Source: an uncultured Prevotella sp. (GTDB taxonomy: Bacteria > Bacteroidota > Bacteroidia > Bacteroidales > Bacteroidaceae). From it: DNA of 43,456 nt. Location of the stretch: the NCBI GenBank assembly GCA_905236455.1, contig CAJOPT010000114.1:1-43456 (forward strand). Reading direction: 5' to 3'. Made by a program: the position numbers and the translations under genes. This document shows positions 26,445 through 34,243 of the stretch, piece by piece. The notes beneath the pieces are model-generated. The model was given only the letters and a program-made list of their open reading frames with translations. It made no database searches and was not told the DNA's origin. Positions within the stretch are counted from its first letter, which is position 1. Each line of letters starts with the position of its first letter.

Positions 26445-28532
26445 TCAATTATGTATAATTAAGGCGGATTGGGCGTCTACAGACACCTTTCCACCAGTGA
26501 TTTCACCTAAACCCTCTTCATTTATAACGCCATTGCAACAAACCTCCACATAGTGTCCTTCCGGGATCTCCACTACTCTCGGCTCTCTGTTGGCATTAAG
26601 TATAACGATGATATCCTTCCATGCATCGCCACCGGCATGGTTCTTCAGCCGGAAAGCTACAAGACATCCTTCTTTAACGTCATCACTATCGTTAATTTCC
26701 GCCACAGACGGCAGAAACTCCAAGTGTTTACGTACCAGCTCGGCACTCCCCAGCCGGAAGGCAGGATGATGCTTTCTCAGAGCTATCAGATTCTTGTAAT
26801 ACTCAAACACCTGTGGATAACGCTCAAGGTTCTGCCAGTCGAGATGGTTGATGCTGTCGGGCGACTCGAATGAGTTATGCACACCTTTTTTATCGCGCAG
26901 CATCTCTTCACCACTGAGCATGAACGGCACTCCTTGCGATGTGAACACGGCAGTCTGGGCAAGGAGGTCAAGACGAATAAGCTCGTCTAATCGGGAATCC
27001 TCTTTCAAAGCCGGAATACTGGTCTTCAACCGGTCGACGAGACACATATCGTCGTGACAGCTGACATACGAAATCATCTGCGTCGGCTCGTCAGCCCACG
27101 GCTCTTTTGAGTAGTTCACCTTCGTCATGTCTACCTGCGGATGAGCGATAGCACCTACGATACCATATTTCAAGCTCTCCTCCTCACCGGCTATTCCAGC
27201 AAGGAACGCACCTTTCGCATCGTCAGAGAATGGACCGCGCAACGCATCACGTATCTCATCGGAAAAAGCGGCAATGCGTGGCATCTTTGGGATATTTGCC
27301 TTTACACCCAGTTGCTCTGCCGGTAATGCGCAGCTTCCCGCACTCCACCCCTCACCATATATGAATATGGCAGGGTCTATCTCGTCCACTGCCTTTCGGA
27401 TGGCGTTCATCGTCTCAATGTCATGTACTCCCATCAGGTCGAAACGGAACCCGTCAATATGATACTCGTTAATCCAGTATTTCACAGACTCAATCATAAA
27501 CTGCCGCATCATAGGTTTCTCTGACGCGGTCTCATTACCACAGCCTGAGCCATTAGAATACACCCAATCCTCATCTGGCGAGTCGTTGGTATACACCTTA
27601 CGATAGAAATAGTCAGGACAGGTCTTTTGGAAGTTGGAGTTTTCTATATCATACGTATGATTATACACCACATCCAATATTACACGTATTCCTGCCTTGT
27701 GAAGAGCCAGAACCATCTGCTTGAACTCGCGAATACGACAGAGAGGATCGTAAGGGTCTGTGCTGTAGCTGCCCTCCGGAACGTTGTAGTTCACCGGGTC
27801 ATAGCCCCAGTTATACTTGTTGTCCTGTAAACGAGTCTCGTCAACCGACCCGAAATCGTAACTCGGCAGGATATGAATGGCATTCACTCCCAATTCTTTC
27901 AGGTGGTTTATCGCTTTCTCCTCCGTCAGTGCGAGAAACTTTCCTTTATGTCTCAACCCCGACGAGCTGTCAATCGAGAAGTCACGGTGATGCATCTCAT
28001 ACACTATGAGATCGGCAGGAGAGTTCGCCACTGGGCGATAGTCTGCCGTCTGTGGCGGCAGACTCATAGACAATGTTTTATCAGACTCCAGCCACGGACG
28101 ATAGTCATCGTCCCATCCCTCCGGATCAGTCTCCCGGAGGTCGAGAACAGCCCCGCGCCTGCCGTTCACACCCACAGCCTTGGCAAATACACCCGGGCAT
28201 TCCCCCTTACCTATGTCGAAGGTATAGAACTTACCCTTCAGGTCACCTCTCACAACGGCTGTCCAAATGCTGTTTCCCTCATTCCGCACTTGATGCGGGA
28301 TTTTCTTCATTCTCACCGTTTTTACCGCCTTGCTTCCCTCACCGACATTATACAACTGTACCCTCACGCTCTTACAGTCCTTTGGTGCAAACAACCTGAA
28401 GGTAGTCTTCTCCGGCGTATATGTCACCTCATCGAAGTTGAATGTTTGCGAATGCAAGGTCTGGCTCATAATAAAAAAGTAAAAAAGTGAAAAGTAAAAT
28501 GAATACTTCGTTCTGAAATCGCCCCTCTTCAT
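26445..28532 (-). CDS. pulA: Type I pullulanase (GH13), debranching enzyme
   Basis: 695 residues from the ATG at 28532; an ATG two codons earlier is also possible. An N-terminal hydrophobic stretch (about 9-28) looks like a signal peptide or anchor. An N-terminal CBM48-like domain follows, then GH13 with the pullulanase I signature YNWGYDP (240-246), DVVYNH (287-292), FRFDLMG with nucleophile D365 and YGEGWS with acid/base E394. It hydrolyses alpha-1,6 branches. Two stretches look like palindromic DNA insertions kept in frame: KIPHQVRNEG (about 77-86) and LSMSLPPQTA (about 154-163). The latter DNA matches an inverted copy in the intergenic region upstream. The neopullulanase gene follows after 1 base. 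The unit is preceded by a -7 box (28571) and the GCAAACGTTTGC operator (28634). Confidence 0.9.
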   Translation of the reverse strand: MKRGDFRTKYSFYFSLFYFFIMSQTLHSQTFNFDEVTYTPEKTTFRLFAPKDCKSVRVQLYNVGEGSKAVKTVRMKKIPHQVRNEGNSIWTAVVRGDLKGKFYTFDIGKGECPGVFAKAVGVNGRRGAVLDLRETDPEGWDDDYRPWLESDKTLSMSLPPQTADYRPVANSPADLIVYEMHHRDFSIDSSSGLRHKGKFLALTEEKAINHLKELGVNAIHILPSYDFGSVDETRLQDNKYNWGYDPVNYNVPEGSYSTDPYDPLCRIREFKQMVLALHKAGIRVILDVVYNHTYDIENSNFQKTCPDYFYRKVYTNDSPDEDWVYSNGSGCGNETASEKPMMRQFMIESVKYWINEYHIDGFRFDLMGVHDIETMNAIRKAVDEIDPAIFIYGEGWSAGSCALPAEQLGVKANIPKMPRIAAFSDEIRDALRGPFSDDAKGAFLAGIAGEEESLKYGIVGAIAHPQVDMTKVNYSKEPWADEPTQMISYVSCHDDMCLVDRLKTSIPALKEDSRLDELIRLDLLAQTAVFTSQGVPFMLSGEEMLRDKKGVHNSFESPDSINHLDWQNLERYPQVFEYYKNLIALRKHHPAFRLGSAELVRKHLEFLPSVAEINDSDDVKEGCLVAFRLKNHAGGDAWKDIIVILNANREPRVVEIPEGHYVEVCCNGVINEEGLGEITGGKVSVDAQSALIIHN
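28041..28081 (-). repeat. REP-like palindromic repeat inside pulA, copy 1
   Basis: 41 bases that match the inverse of 28698-28738 at 38 of 41 positions. The core is an 8-bp stem GTCTGCCG/CGGCAGAC around TCTGTGG. It is read in frame as part of the pullulanase (KTLSMSLPPQTADY) at a point just after the N-terminal domain where relatives are expected to be shorter. Confidence 0.7.
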
Positions 28533-28570
28533 AATCACGAATTATTTTAGTCCCTTATGTAAAGATAATG

Positions 28571-28578
28571 CAAATATA
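28571..28578 (-). promoter_or_regulatory. -7 promoter box of the pullulanase-neopullulanase operon
   Basis: TATATTTG on the minus strand fits TAnnTTTG; the predicted start is near 28564, about 30 nt before the pulA ATG. The operator at 28634-28645 lies 55 nt upstream of the box. Confidence 0.6.
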
Positions 28579-28612
28579 ATGTAATTCCCACTATTACACC
28601 TCACCTTCCTAC

Positions 28613-28662
28613 ATTAAAAAACATATAAGGAAGGCAAACGTTTGCACGCTTACCTTCCTTAT
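28613..28662 (-). terminator. Terminator of the fructokinase transcript, enclosing the alpha-glucan operator
   Basis: On the minus strand a perfect 10-bp stem ATAAGGAAGG/CCTTCCTTAT (28653-28662 and 28625-28634) is followed after three bases by T6 (28616-28621). Its 18-nt loop carries nearly all of the GCAAACGTTTGC operator. It closes the fructan operon about 90 bases after the fructokinase stop. Confidence 0.75.
28634..28645. promoter_or_regulatory. Palindromic operator (GCAAACGTTTGC) upstream of the pullulanase operon
   Basis: The perfect 12-bp palindrome is identical to the core at 9925-9936 before the alpha-amylase gene. It is 55 nt upstream of the -7 box here and 56 nt there. A LacI-family maltose regulator acting from an upstream site is the best guess; the regulator gene is not in the window. 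Confidence 0.65.
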
Positions 28663-28676
28663 GAATATTACAGGAC

Positions 28677-28738
28677 TTCCGTCTGCGGCGGAAGTCCATA
28701 AAACAATGTCTAAGAGTCTGCCGCCACAGACGGCAGCC
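28677..28738. repeat. Paired palindromic (REP-like) element, intergenic copy
   Basis: Two stem-loops lie tail to tail: GACTTCCG/CGGAAGTC with loop TCTGCGG (about 28675-28697) and CTGCCG/CGGCAG with loop CCACAGA (about 28718-28736), joined by an A/T-rich spacer. The second half (28698-28738) is the inverse of 28041-28081 in pulA with 3 mismatches. Similar loops suggest one family, as in bipartite REP elements. Confidence 0.7.
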
Positions 28739-28749
28739 TTCCGTCTTTG

Positions 28750-29637
28750 TTAACTCCTCGTAACCTTATCTGTCAGTTGGCGCGGATACTTTGGCATGGC
28801 ACCATTCTGCGTACATACATACGCAGACACCTCCACAGCAATACTGTGAGCCTCCTCAACAGGCTTACCATTAAGAATAGCGGCGCAGAAAGAGCCCGTA
28901 AAGGAGTCTCCTGCACCAACGGTATCAGCCACCTCTACCTTCGGAGTGTCCTGAAAAGATACCTTACCGTCATAGAACACATAGCTTCCATTGGTGCCAC
29001 AGGTGAGCACAAGCATCCGTAATCCGTAATCCCTTACAACCTGTTGACATACGGCACGTTCGTCAAGATCCTGATATCCAAACATTCGGCTTACCACAAC
29101 CAGCTCCTCATCATTGATCTTCAGGATATCACAACAGCGGAACGAGTCTTCGAGAATCTCCTTTGAATAGAACTGCTGCCGCAGGTTGATGTCACAAATC
29201 TTAAGACAGTCTGCAGGGGTAGCCTCAAGGAACTTCCGAATAGTCTGCCGGCTCACTATATTCCTTTGAGCCAGCGAACCGAAGCACACGGCGCGACAAT
29301 TCCTTGCCACATCCTCTATCTCAGGAGTGAAAGGAATATTGTCCCAAGCCACATTCTCTTTTATCTCATAAGTAGGGATTCCGTCACCTGTAAGCGTCAC
29401 GAGCACCGTCCCGGTATTATAAGGCACCCTCGGCATAAGGTAATTCAAACCATTCTTTTCCAAAGCCTCAACCGTCTCTTCCGCAAGCTTGTCCTCACCC
29501 AATGCACTGACAGCCAGTGTGTCGAGTCCGAACTGCCCAGCATGATATGCGAAATTAGCCGGTGCTCCTCCCAGTTTCTTTCCTTCAGGCAGCATGTCCC
29601 ACAATGCCTCGCCTAATCCAACAATATATCTTTTCAT
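28750..29637 (-). CDS. Fructokinase, PfkB family
   Basis: 295 residues, cytoplasmic. It starts with MKRYIVGLGEALWDMLPEGKKLGGAPANFAYHA, the sugar-binding N-terminus typical of bacterial fructokinases (GGAPANFA), and has DTVGAGDSFTGSF near the C-terminus with catalytic base D244. It would convert imported fructose to fructose-6-phosphate. The ATG overlaps the stop of the symporter gene by four bases (ATGA), so translation is coupled. It is the last gene of the fructan locus and corresponds in position to BT1757 of the B. thetaiotaomicron levan locus. A terminator follows at 28613-28662. Confidence 0.92.
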   Translation of the reverse strand: MKRYIVGLGEALWDMLPEGKKLGGAPANFAYHAGQFGLDTLAVSALGEDKLAEETVEALEKNGLNYLMPRVPYNTGTVLVTLTGDGIPTYEIKENVAWDNIPFTPEIEDVARNCRAVCFGSLAQRNIVSRQTIRKFLEATPADCLKICDINLRQQFYSKEILEDSFRCCDILKINDEELVVVSRMFGYQDLDERAVCQQVVRDYGLRMLVLTCGTNGSYVFYDGKVSFQDTPKVEVADTVGAGDSFTGSFCAAILNGKPVEEAHSIAVEVSAYVCTQNGAMPKYPRQLTDKVTRS

Positions 29638-30803
29638 GACTTTTGAGTTTTTAACTGTTTAATATATGTAAATAGATAAATAACGCCTACAGCCATTACC
29701 AGCACGGCCCCCGCCTGCCCCATGGCATCGCTCATAAAACCCATGAGGAGCGGGAAGACAGTACCTCCAAAGAGTCCCATTATCATCAGACCACTGACCT
29801 CATTCTGCTTCTCAGGCACCGACTCGAGAGCTGTGGCGAAGCACATAGAGAAGACATTGGAATTTCCGTAGCCGACCAAGGCGATAGCGGTATAAAGAAT
29901 CCACTTCTCTGTACCGACAAACAATCCAAACATTGACAAGGCCATCATCATCACCGAGATGATGAAGAACGTACGCATCTTCATCACTCTCAGGAAGAAA
30001 GAGCCCGTCAGACATCCTATGGTACGGAAGATAAAGTAAAGAGAGGTGGCAAAGGCTGCATCATTGAGCGTCATGCCCAATCTCTCCATCAGAATCTTAG
30101 GAGCCGTAGTGTTTGTACCTACATCGATACCAACATGGCACATTATTCCGAAGAAAGAAAGTAATACTACAGGAGTACCCAGAAGCTTAAAACAGTCAAT
30201 TATGCCGGAAGGTTTCCCCTCAATCGGCTCTTCCTCGATATGCGTCACGCCCAGTAGCATTGCAGCGACGACACCTATAATAAGGTATATTGCGAAGAGC
30301 ACCCTCCAGTTCAGCCCGAAATGAGGTATAGCTTCCGTGGCTCCCCACATTGCCAGATATGGTGCGAGGAAGGATGCAATGGCTTTTACAAACTGTCCGA
30401 AGGTCAGTGTCGACGCAAGGTTCCCACCTTTAAGCACCGTTGACACCAGTGGATTCAAAGATGTTTGCATTATGGCATTTCCTATTCCTAATAAAGAGAA
30501 TGACACAAGCATGATGCCAAAAGAATTACCAAACAGTGGTATAAGCAGGGACAGGAGTGTCACAGCGAGTGACACCAGCACCGTATTCTTCCGTCCTATC
30601 CTGTTCATCAGCATACCTGTAGGAACAGAGAATATCAGGAACCAGAAGAATACCAATGACGGAAAGATGTTAGCCGTGGCATCATTAAGTGCCAAGTCTT
30701 CCTTCACATAATTTGATGCTATACCTACCAGGTCAACGAAGCCCATGGCGAAGAAACATAGCATTACCGGCAACAGGGCCAGTTTATTCATTTTATTATT
30801 CAT
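29634..30803 (-). CDS. Major facilitator sugar/H+ symporter (fructose importer, FucP-like)
   Basis: 389 residues, about 12 membrane segments, inner membrane. The N-terminal half has MGFVDLVGIASNYVKEDLALND and the MFS loop MNRIGRKNTVL; the sequence resembles the FucP/GlcP group. It lies between the periplasmic GH32 gene (4-base gap) and the fructokinase gene (4-base overlap), which makes fructose the likely substrate. In the B. thetaiotaomicron levan locus the same position is held by the fructose importer BT1758. An internal ATG at 30791 is an alternative start. Confidence 0.88.
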   Translation of the reverse strand: MNNKMNKLALLPVMLCFFAMGFVDLVGIASNYVKEDLALNDATANIFPSLVFFWFLIFSVPTGMLMNRIGRKNTVLVSLAVTLLSLLIPLFGNSFGIMLVSFSLLGIGNAIMQTSLNPLVSTVLKGGNLASTLTFGQFVKAIASFLAPYLAMWGATEAIPHFGLNWRVLFAIYLIIGVVAAMLLGVTHIEEEPIEGKPSGIIDCFKLLGTPVVLLSFFGIMCHVGIDVGTNTTAPKILMERLGMTLNDAAFATSLYFIFRTIGCLTGSFFLRVMKMRTFFIISVMMMALSMFGLFVGTEKWILYTAIALVGYGNSNVFSMCFATALESVPEKQNEVSGLMIMGLFGGTVFPLLMGFMSDAMGQAGAVLVMAVGVIYLFTYIKQLKTQKS

Positions 30804-30807
30804 AACT

Positions 30808-32526
30808 TCAGAAAGGATATATAGTTACTTTTGATTTATTTGTCACCTTAATGGTGTTATAAGGTTCAGAAGGAAACACAAGATTAGTCATTGCCATCTT
30901 GCCATCGGCATCGAAGACCTCTATTGAGCAACGGTCGAGAAACAGACGGATCTGTTTCAGCTGACCATGAGTCGGAGCAGTAGTCGTTACTGCGAAGTTT
31001 TCATTGAAAGAAGTGTCACCACTCTTTGTACGATCCATTGAGAACGTCTGTTTGCTCGCATCATAACTCATTATCACCTGTTCTCCCTTTGCATTCGAAA
31101 GGATTATATCTGATGAGCCTTTTAATGATACTACCACCTCACATGCGTCGGTCAGATGTTTCGATGTCTTTCCGCGCAGAGACAGCATCTCTTCCGACGG
31201 AGTTACTCCGCAAAAAGTCTCATCACCGTCGAGGAACAAATCAAGATCGCGTGGTATGGCATTAGCAGAGCGGAACTGTTTTGTAGGAACCTCATTGGCA
31301 TACTGCCAGTTTGACATCCATGCTATTGCTACCCGACGGTTCTTTGGTGCATTGTCAAAGGTCACCGTAGCATAATGGTCTTTTCCGTAGTCCATCCACT
31401 TCGTAATATTTGGCTTCGACTCACAGGTAAACTTATGTCCGTCGAAGTCTCCTATGAAATACTGCGTGGCAGAGCCGCCGAAGGGACCTCCAGGATTGAT
31501 GTTGCATATCAGCATCCACTTGTATTGCCCGGTACCACGTACAGGCAGGCGCATAAGGTCGGGACACTCCCAAACACCGTCATGGTTGCCATACTCACTG
31601 CCAAAACGGCTCTCAAAGGTCCACTCCTTAAGATTCGGAGAGGAGAAGATCTGCATCTCCTGCCCTACCGCCAGCAGCATTATCCAACGGTGAGTGCTCT
31701 CGTACCAGAATATATGCGGATCACGGAAATCCGGCACATTGGATGTTATAACAGGGTTGTTGTCATATTTCGTAAACGTACGTCCACCATCGGTAGAATA
31801 AGCCATCGACTGTGTCTGAGACTCAGCAGCTGACGTATAGTATGCTATAATGGCATCCTTGCCGAATCCTGCCGTATTATCCTTGTCAACGACACAGGAA
31901 CCACTAAAGATAGTACCTAAGCCATCGGGTACGATGACAGCGGGATGTGACTCCCAATGGATAAGATCTTTCGATGTAGAGCATCCCCATGTCATATTCT
32001 CCCACTGCGAGCCGTATGGGTTCCACTGATAACTGAGCTGCCATATACCATCTTTGTAGAACATTCCGTTAGGATCGTTCATCCAACCATACATTGGTGT
32101 ATGGTGATATACCGGACGGAATCTCTCACTGTTCGCCGTGTCGAACGTGTCCGAGTACTTCATCTCATTCCAGCACACAAAGTCCTTCAAGGCTCCCTTC
32201 ATCCTCCTGTCGCCATTGAAAGTAATATCAAGCAGTTTGTAACTACTCCCCTCTCCTCCACGTGACGGGGTGAGGATTAGCGGCACCCAGTAGTCCACCT
32301 TGTCAACAGCCAGGCGGACGTTCAGCCGCTTCACGACTTCGTTCCGTTCGTCAATCACGGCAATATGTGCATTCTCCTCTTTCTCCTGTACGGGCAGCAG
32401 CAGATACATCATCCCCTGCTTAACCCGTAGCATGGCGTGGTTCTCGCCCAGAATCATCTGGTCTTGGGCTTGCATAGTCACCGCCATCAGCAGGGCGGTC
32501 ATTATCAGCAACATCTGTTTCTTCAT
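30808..32526 (-). CDS. Periplasmic GH32 exo-fructosidase (levanase/inulinase type)
   Basis: 572 residues. Cleavable signal peptide MKKQMLLIMTALLMAVTMQAQ without lipobox cysteine. An N-terminal beta domain (about 22-125, DUF4980-like) precedes the five-bladed GH32 propeller: YGWMNDPNG with nucleophile D151, FRDP (267-270) and WECPD with acid/base E320. A C-terminal beta sandwich follows (about 445-572, with SIEVFDADGKMAMTNLVF). It would release fructose from imported fructan oligosaccharides in the periplasm. It is the first gene of the second fructan transcript, with -7 box at 32561 and the 34-bp palindrome at 32621. Confidence 0.9.
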   Translation of the reverse strand: MKKQMLLIMTALLMAVTMQAQDQMILGENHAMLRVKQGMMYLLLPVQEKEENAHIAVIDERNEVVKRLNVRLAVDKVDYWVPLILTPSRGGEGSSYKLLDITFNGDRRMKGALKDFVCWNEMKYSDTFDTANSERFRPVYHHTPMYGWMNDPNGMFYKDGIWQLSYQWNPYGSQWENMTWGCSTSKDLIHWESHPAVIVPDGLGTIFSGSCVVDKDNTAGFGKDAIIAYYTSAAESQTQSMAYSTDGGRTFTKYDNNPVITSNVPDFRDPHIFWYESTHRWIMLLAVGQEMQIFSSPNLKEWTFESRFGSEYGNHDGVWECPDLMRLPVRGTGQYKWMLICNINPGGPFGGSATQYFIGDFDGHKFTCESKPNITKWMDYGKDHYATVTFDNAPKNRRVAIAWMSNWQYANEVPTKQFRSANAIPRDLDLFLDGDETFCGVTPSEEMLSLRGKTSKHLTDACEVVVSLKGSSDIILSNAKGEQVIMSYDASKQTFSMDRTKSGDTSFNENFAVTTTAPTHGQLKQIRLFLDRCSIEVFDADGKMAMTNLVFPSEPYNTIKVTNKSKVTIYPF

Positions 32527-32560
32527 ATTCGTTTTACGTTTTTAGTTATAAAATCTACTG

Positions 32561-32568
32561 CAAATATA
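32561..32568 (-). promoter_or_regulatory. Internal -7 promoter box of the GH32-symporter-fructokinase unit
   Basis: TATATTTG (minus strand) fits TAnnTTTG; the predicted start is near 32554, a leader of about 28 nt. Exactly 52 nt separate it from the palindrome at 32621-32654, the same distance as at the susC promoter. Confidence 0.65.
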
Positions 32569-32614
32569 CTCTTTTTCCCCTTTCTGTCCTATAAATAATG
32601 ATGCAAACACTAAC

Positions 32615-32660
32615 AAAAAACGTTCATTGCACTGAATTTAATCAGTATTGAACGTTTTTT
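32615..32660 (-). terminator. Terminator after the surface GH32 gene, enclosing the second fructan palindrome
   Basis: The 12-bp arms AAAAAACGTTCA/TGAACGTTTTTT, with an inner ACTGA/TCAGT stem, form a hairpin ending in T6 on the minus strand. It begins 10 bases after the stop of the surface GH32 gene. It would end or attenuate the susC-led transcript. Confidence 0.75.
32621..32654. promoter_or_regulatory. 34-bp palindromic candidate operator, second fructan promoter
   Basis: CGTTCA and TGAACG bound a 34-bp element whose outer positions match those at 41040-41073; about 22 of 34 positions agree overall. It lies 52 nt upstream of the -7 box and about 95 nt upstream of the GH32 start codon. Likely binding site of the AraC-type domain of the hybrid regulator. 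Confidence 0.65.
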
Positions 32661-32670
32661 ATAGACCATA

Positions 32671-34212
32671 CTAATTCCAAATACTTTTCAACCGACGGAA
32701 CTGGGCATCGTAGGTGGTGCCAGTGACCGTAAGGGTATTGTATATAGTCTTTGGAAATACTAGGTTTGTCATCGACATAGAACCGTTATGAGTGAACACC
32801 TCTACTGATGACTGGTCGACGAAGATGTCGAGAGTGACAGTGTTACCGTCGACATTCAGAGGAGCATTCATCGAGAGGATGGAGAAAGTACCGTTGAAAC
32901 TGGTCTGACCTGTTACCGCGGAACGGTGAGCGGTCAGTGTTCGCACAGAGGCATTGATATCTAAGGCAAACCTCTCGCCAGTATCGTTGCTCAACATAAT
33001 AGTGGAGTTATTGTCGAGATTGAGGGTAATACGCAATTGATAGGCATCGCTAACATCGAACGTTGTGCCTGCAGTCTGCCAACTATCAGCTATTTTATCT
33101 ATCTCGCTGACTACTGTGCTGGCGAGTAAGGGCTTGCCGGCATAGTCAATGAGTTTCAGCTCTCGTGGCAGCGTCATGGCGGAGCGCCAAGGCGAGCAAG
33201 GCACGTTTCCGCTATAAGACCAATTGTTCATCCAGCCAATCATCACCTTACGTTCACCTGTATTGCTCCAGGTTACACCGGCGTAGTTATCCATACCATA
33301 GTCGAGCCATAACGGGTAGTCACGGGCATCGGCCGTGAAGGTATTTCCATCGAAGTTGCCCACGAAGTACATCGTGCCAGAACCGAGGACGGGACCGCCT
33401 GGGTTGACACTTACAAGCAGAACCCACTTATTACCCAACTGAATCAGATCGGGACATTCCCATTGAAGGCTTGGACGACCTTTCAGCTCAGTGAAGAAGG
33501 TGCTGAGGTGATGCCACGACTTCAGGTCGGTAGAGCCATAGAACTCCACGCCCATCTTCCAGCCCTTGGCCAGTGCCATGATCCACTGACGGCTCTCAGC
33601 ATGCCAGAACACTTTGGGGTCGCGCAAGTTATCGTCATCGTTCTTGATAACGGGGTTGCCGATATAGCGGGTGAAGCTCTTACCACCGTCGGTACTGAAA
33701 GCGATGCACTGCTGCTGCTTGCCCTGCACGTCGCCCGTCTCGCCTGCGGCAGTATAGATAGCCACCACAGCATTAGCTCCGAAGCCGGCAGTGTTATCTT
33801 TGTCAATGACACAAGAGCCACTGAAGACTGCACCCAGTTCGTCGCGTGTCAGTGCCACAGACTGCTCCGTCCAATGGATGAGATCTGTCGAGGTGGCGTG
33901 TCCCCATGACATGTTGCCCCAATCATTGCCCTGCGGATTATACTGATAGAAGAGATGATAAGTTCCGTCCACACATACCATGCCGTTAGGGTCGTTAATC
34001 CAGTTCTTGGCTGGTGTGAAGTGAATCTGAGGGCGGTACAGCTCATTCCTCCCTTCGGAAGAATCGTCAGGTACACCGGGCTGCTCATCCTTTGGGTTGT
34101 CAATCAGCGGATTGTAATCCTGCTTGGGGTCATCGCTGGTACAACTACTGATGGAAGCCGTCATCGCGACGGCCACCATCATTGCAGTCAAGAAATATTT
34201 TGGTTTCTTCAT
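32671..34212 (-). CDS. Surface lipoprotein GH32 endo-fructanase (levanase/inulinase type)
   Basis: 513 residues from the ATG at 34212; a TTG-started longer frame is not needed. Lipoprotein signal ends in SISSC (C24), followed by an Asp/Pro-rich linker to about residue 57 as in surface-exported Bacteroidota lipoproteins. The GH32 propeller has WINDPNG with nucleophile D74, LRDP (196-199) and WECPD with acid/base E252. A C-terminal beta sandwich ends in SSVEVFTHNGSMSMTNLVF. Its position after the DUF4960 gene matches that of the surface endo-levanase BT1760, so it probably cuts long fructan at the cell surface. Whether it prefers levan or inulin cannot be read from the sequence. Confidence 0.88.
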   Translation of the reverse strand: MKKPKYFLTAMMVAVAMTASISSCTSDDPKQDYNPLIDNPKDEQPGVPDDSSEGRNELYRPQIHFTPAKNWINDPNGMVCVDGTYHLFYQYNPQGNDWGNMSWGHATSTDLIHWTEQSVALTRDELGAVFSGSCVIDKDNTAGFGANAVVAIYTAAGETGDVQGKQQQCIAFSTDGGKSFTRYIGNPVIKNDDDNLRDPKVFWHAESRQWIMALAKGWKMGVEFYGSTDLKSWHHLSTFFTELKGRPSLQWECPDLIQLGNKWVLLVSVNPGGPVLGSGTMYFVGNFDGNTFTADARDYPLWLDYGMDNYAGVTWSNTGERKVMIGWMNNWSYSGNVPCSPWRSAMTLPRELKLIDYAGKPLLASTVVSEIDKIADSWQTAGTTFDVSDAYQLRITLNLDNNSTIMLSNDTGERFALDINASVRTLTAHRSAVTGQTSFNGTFSILSMNAPLNVDGNTVTLDIFVDQSSVEVFTHNGSMSMTNLVFPKTIYNTLTVTGTTYDAQFRRLKSIWN

Positions 34213-34243
34213 AATAATAACCAAGATAATATAAAACAGTACA

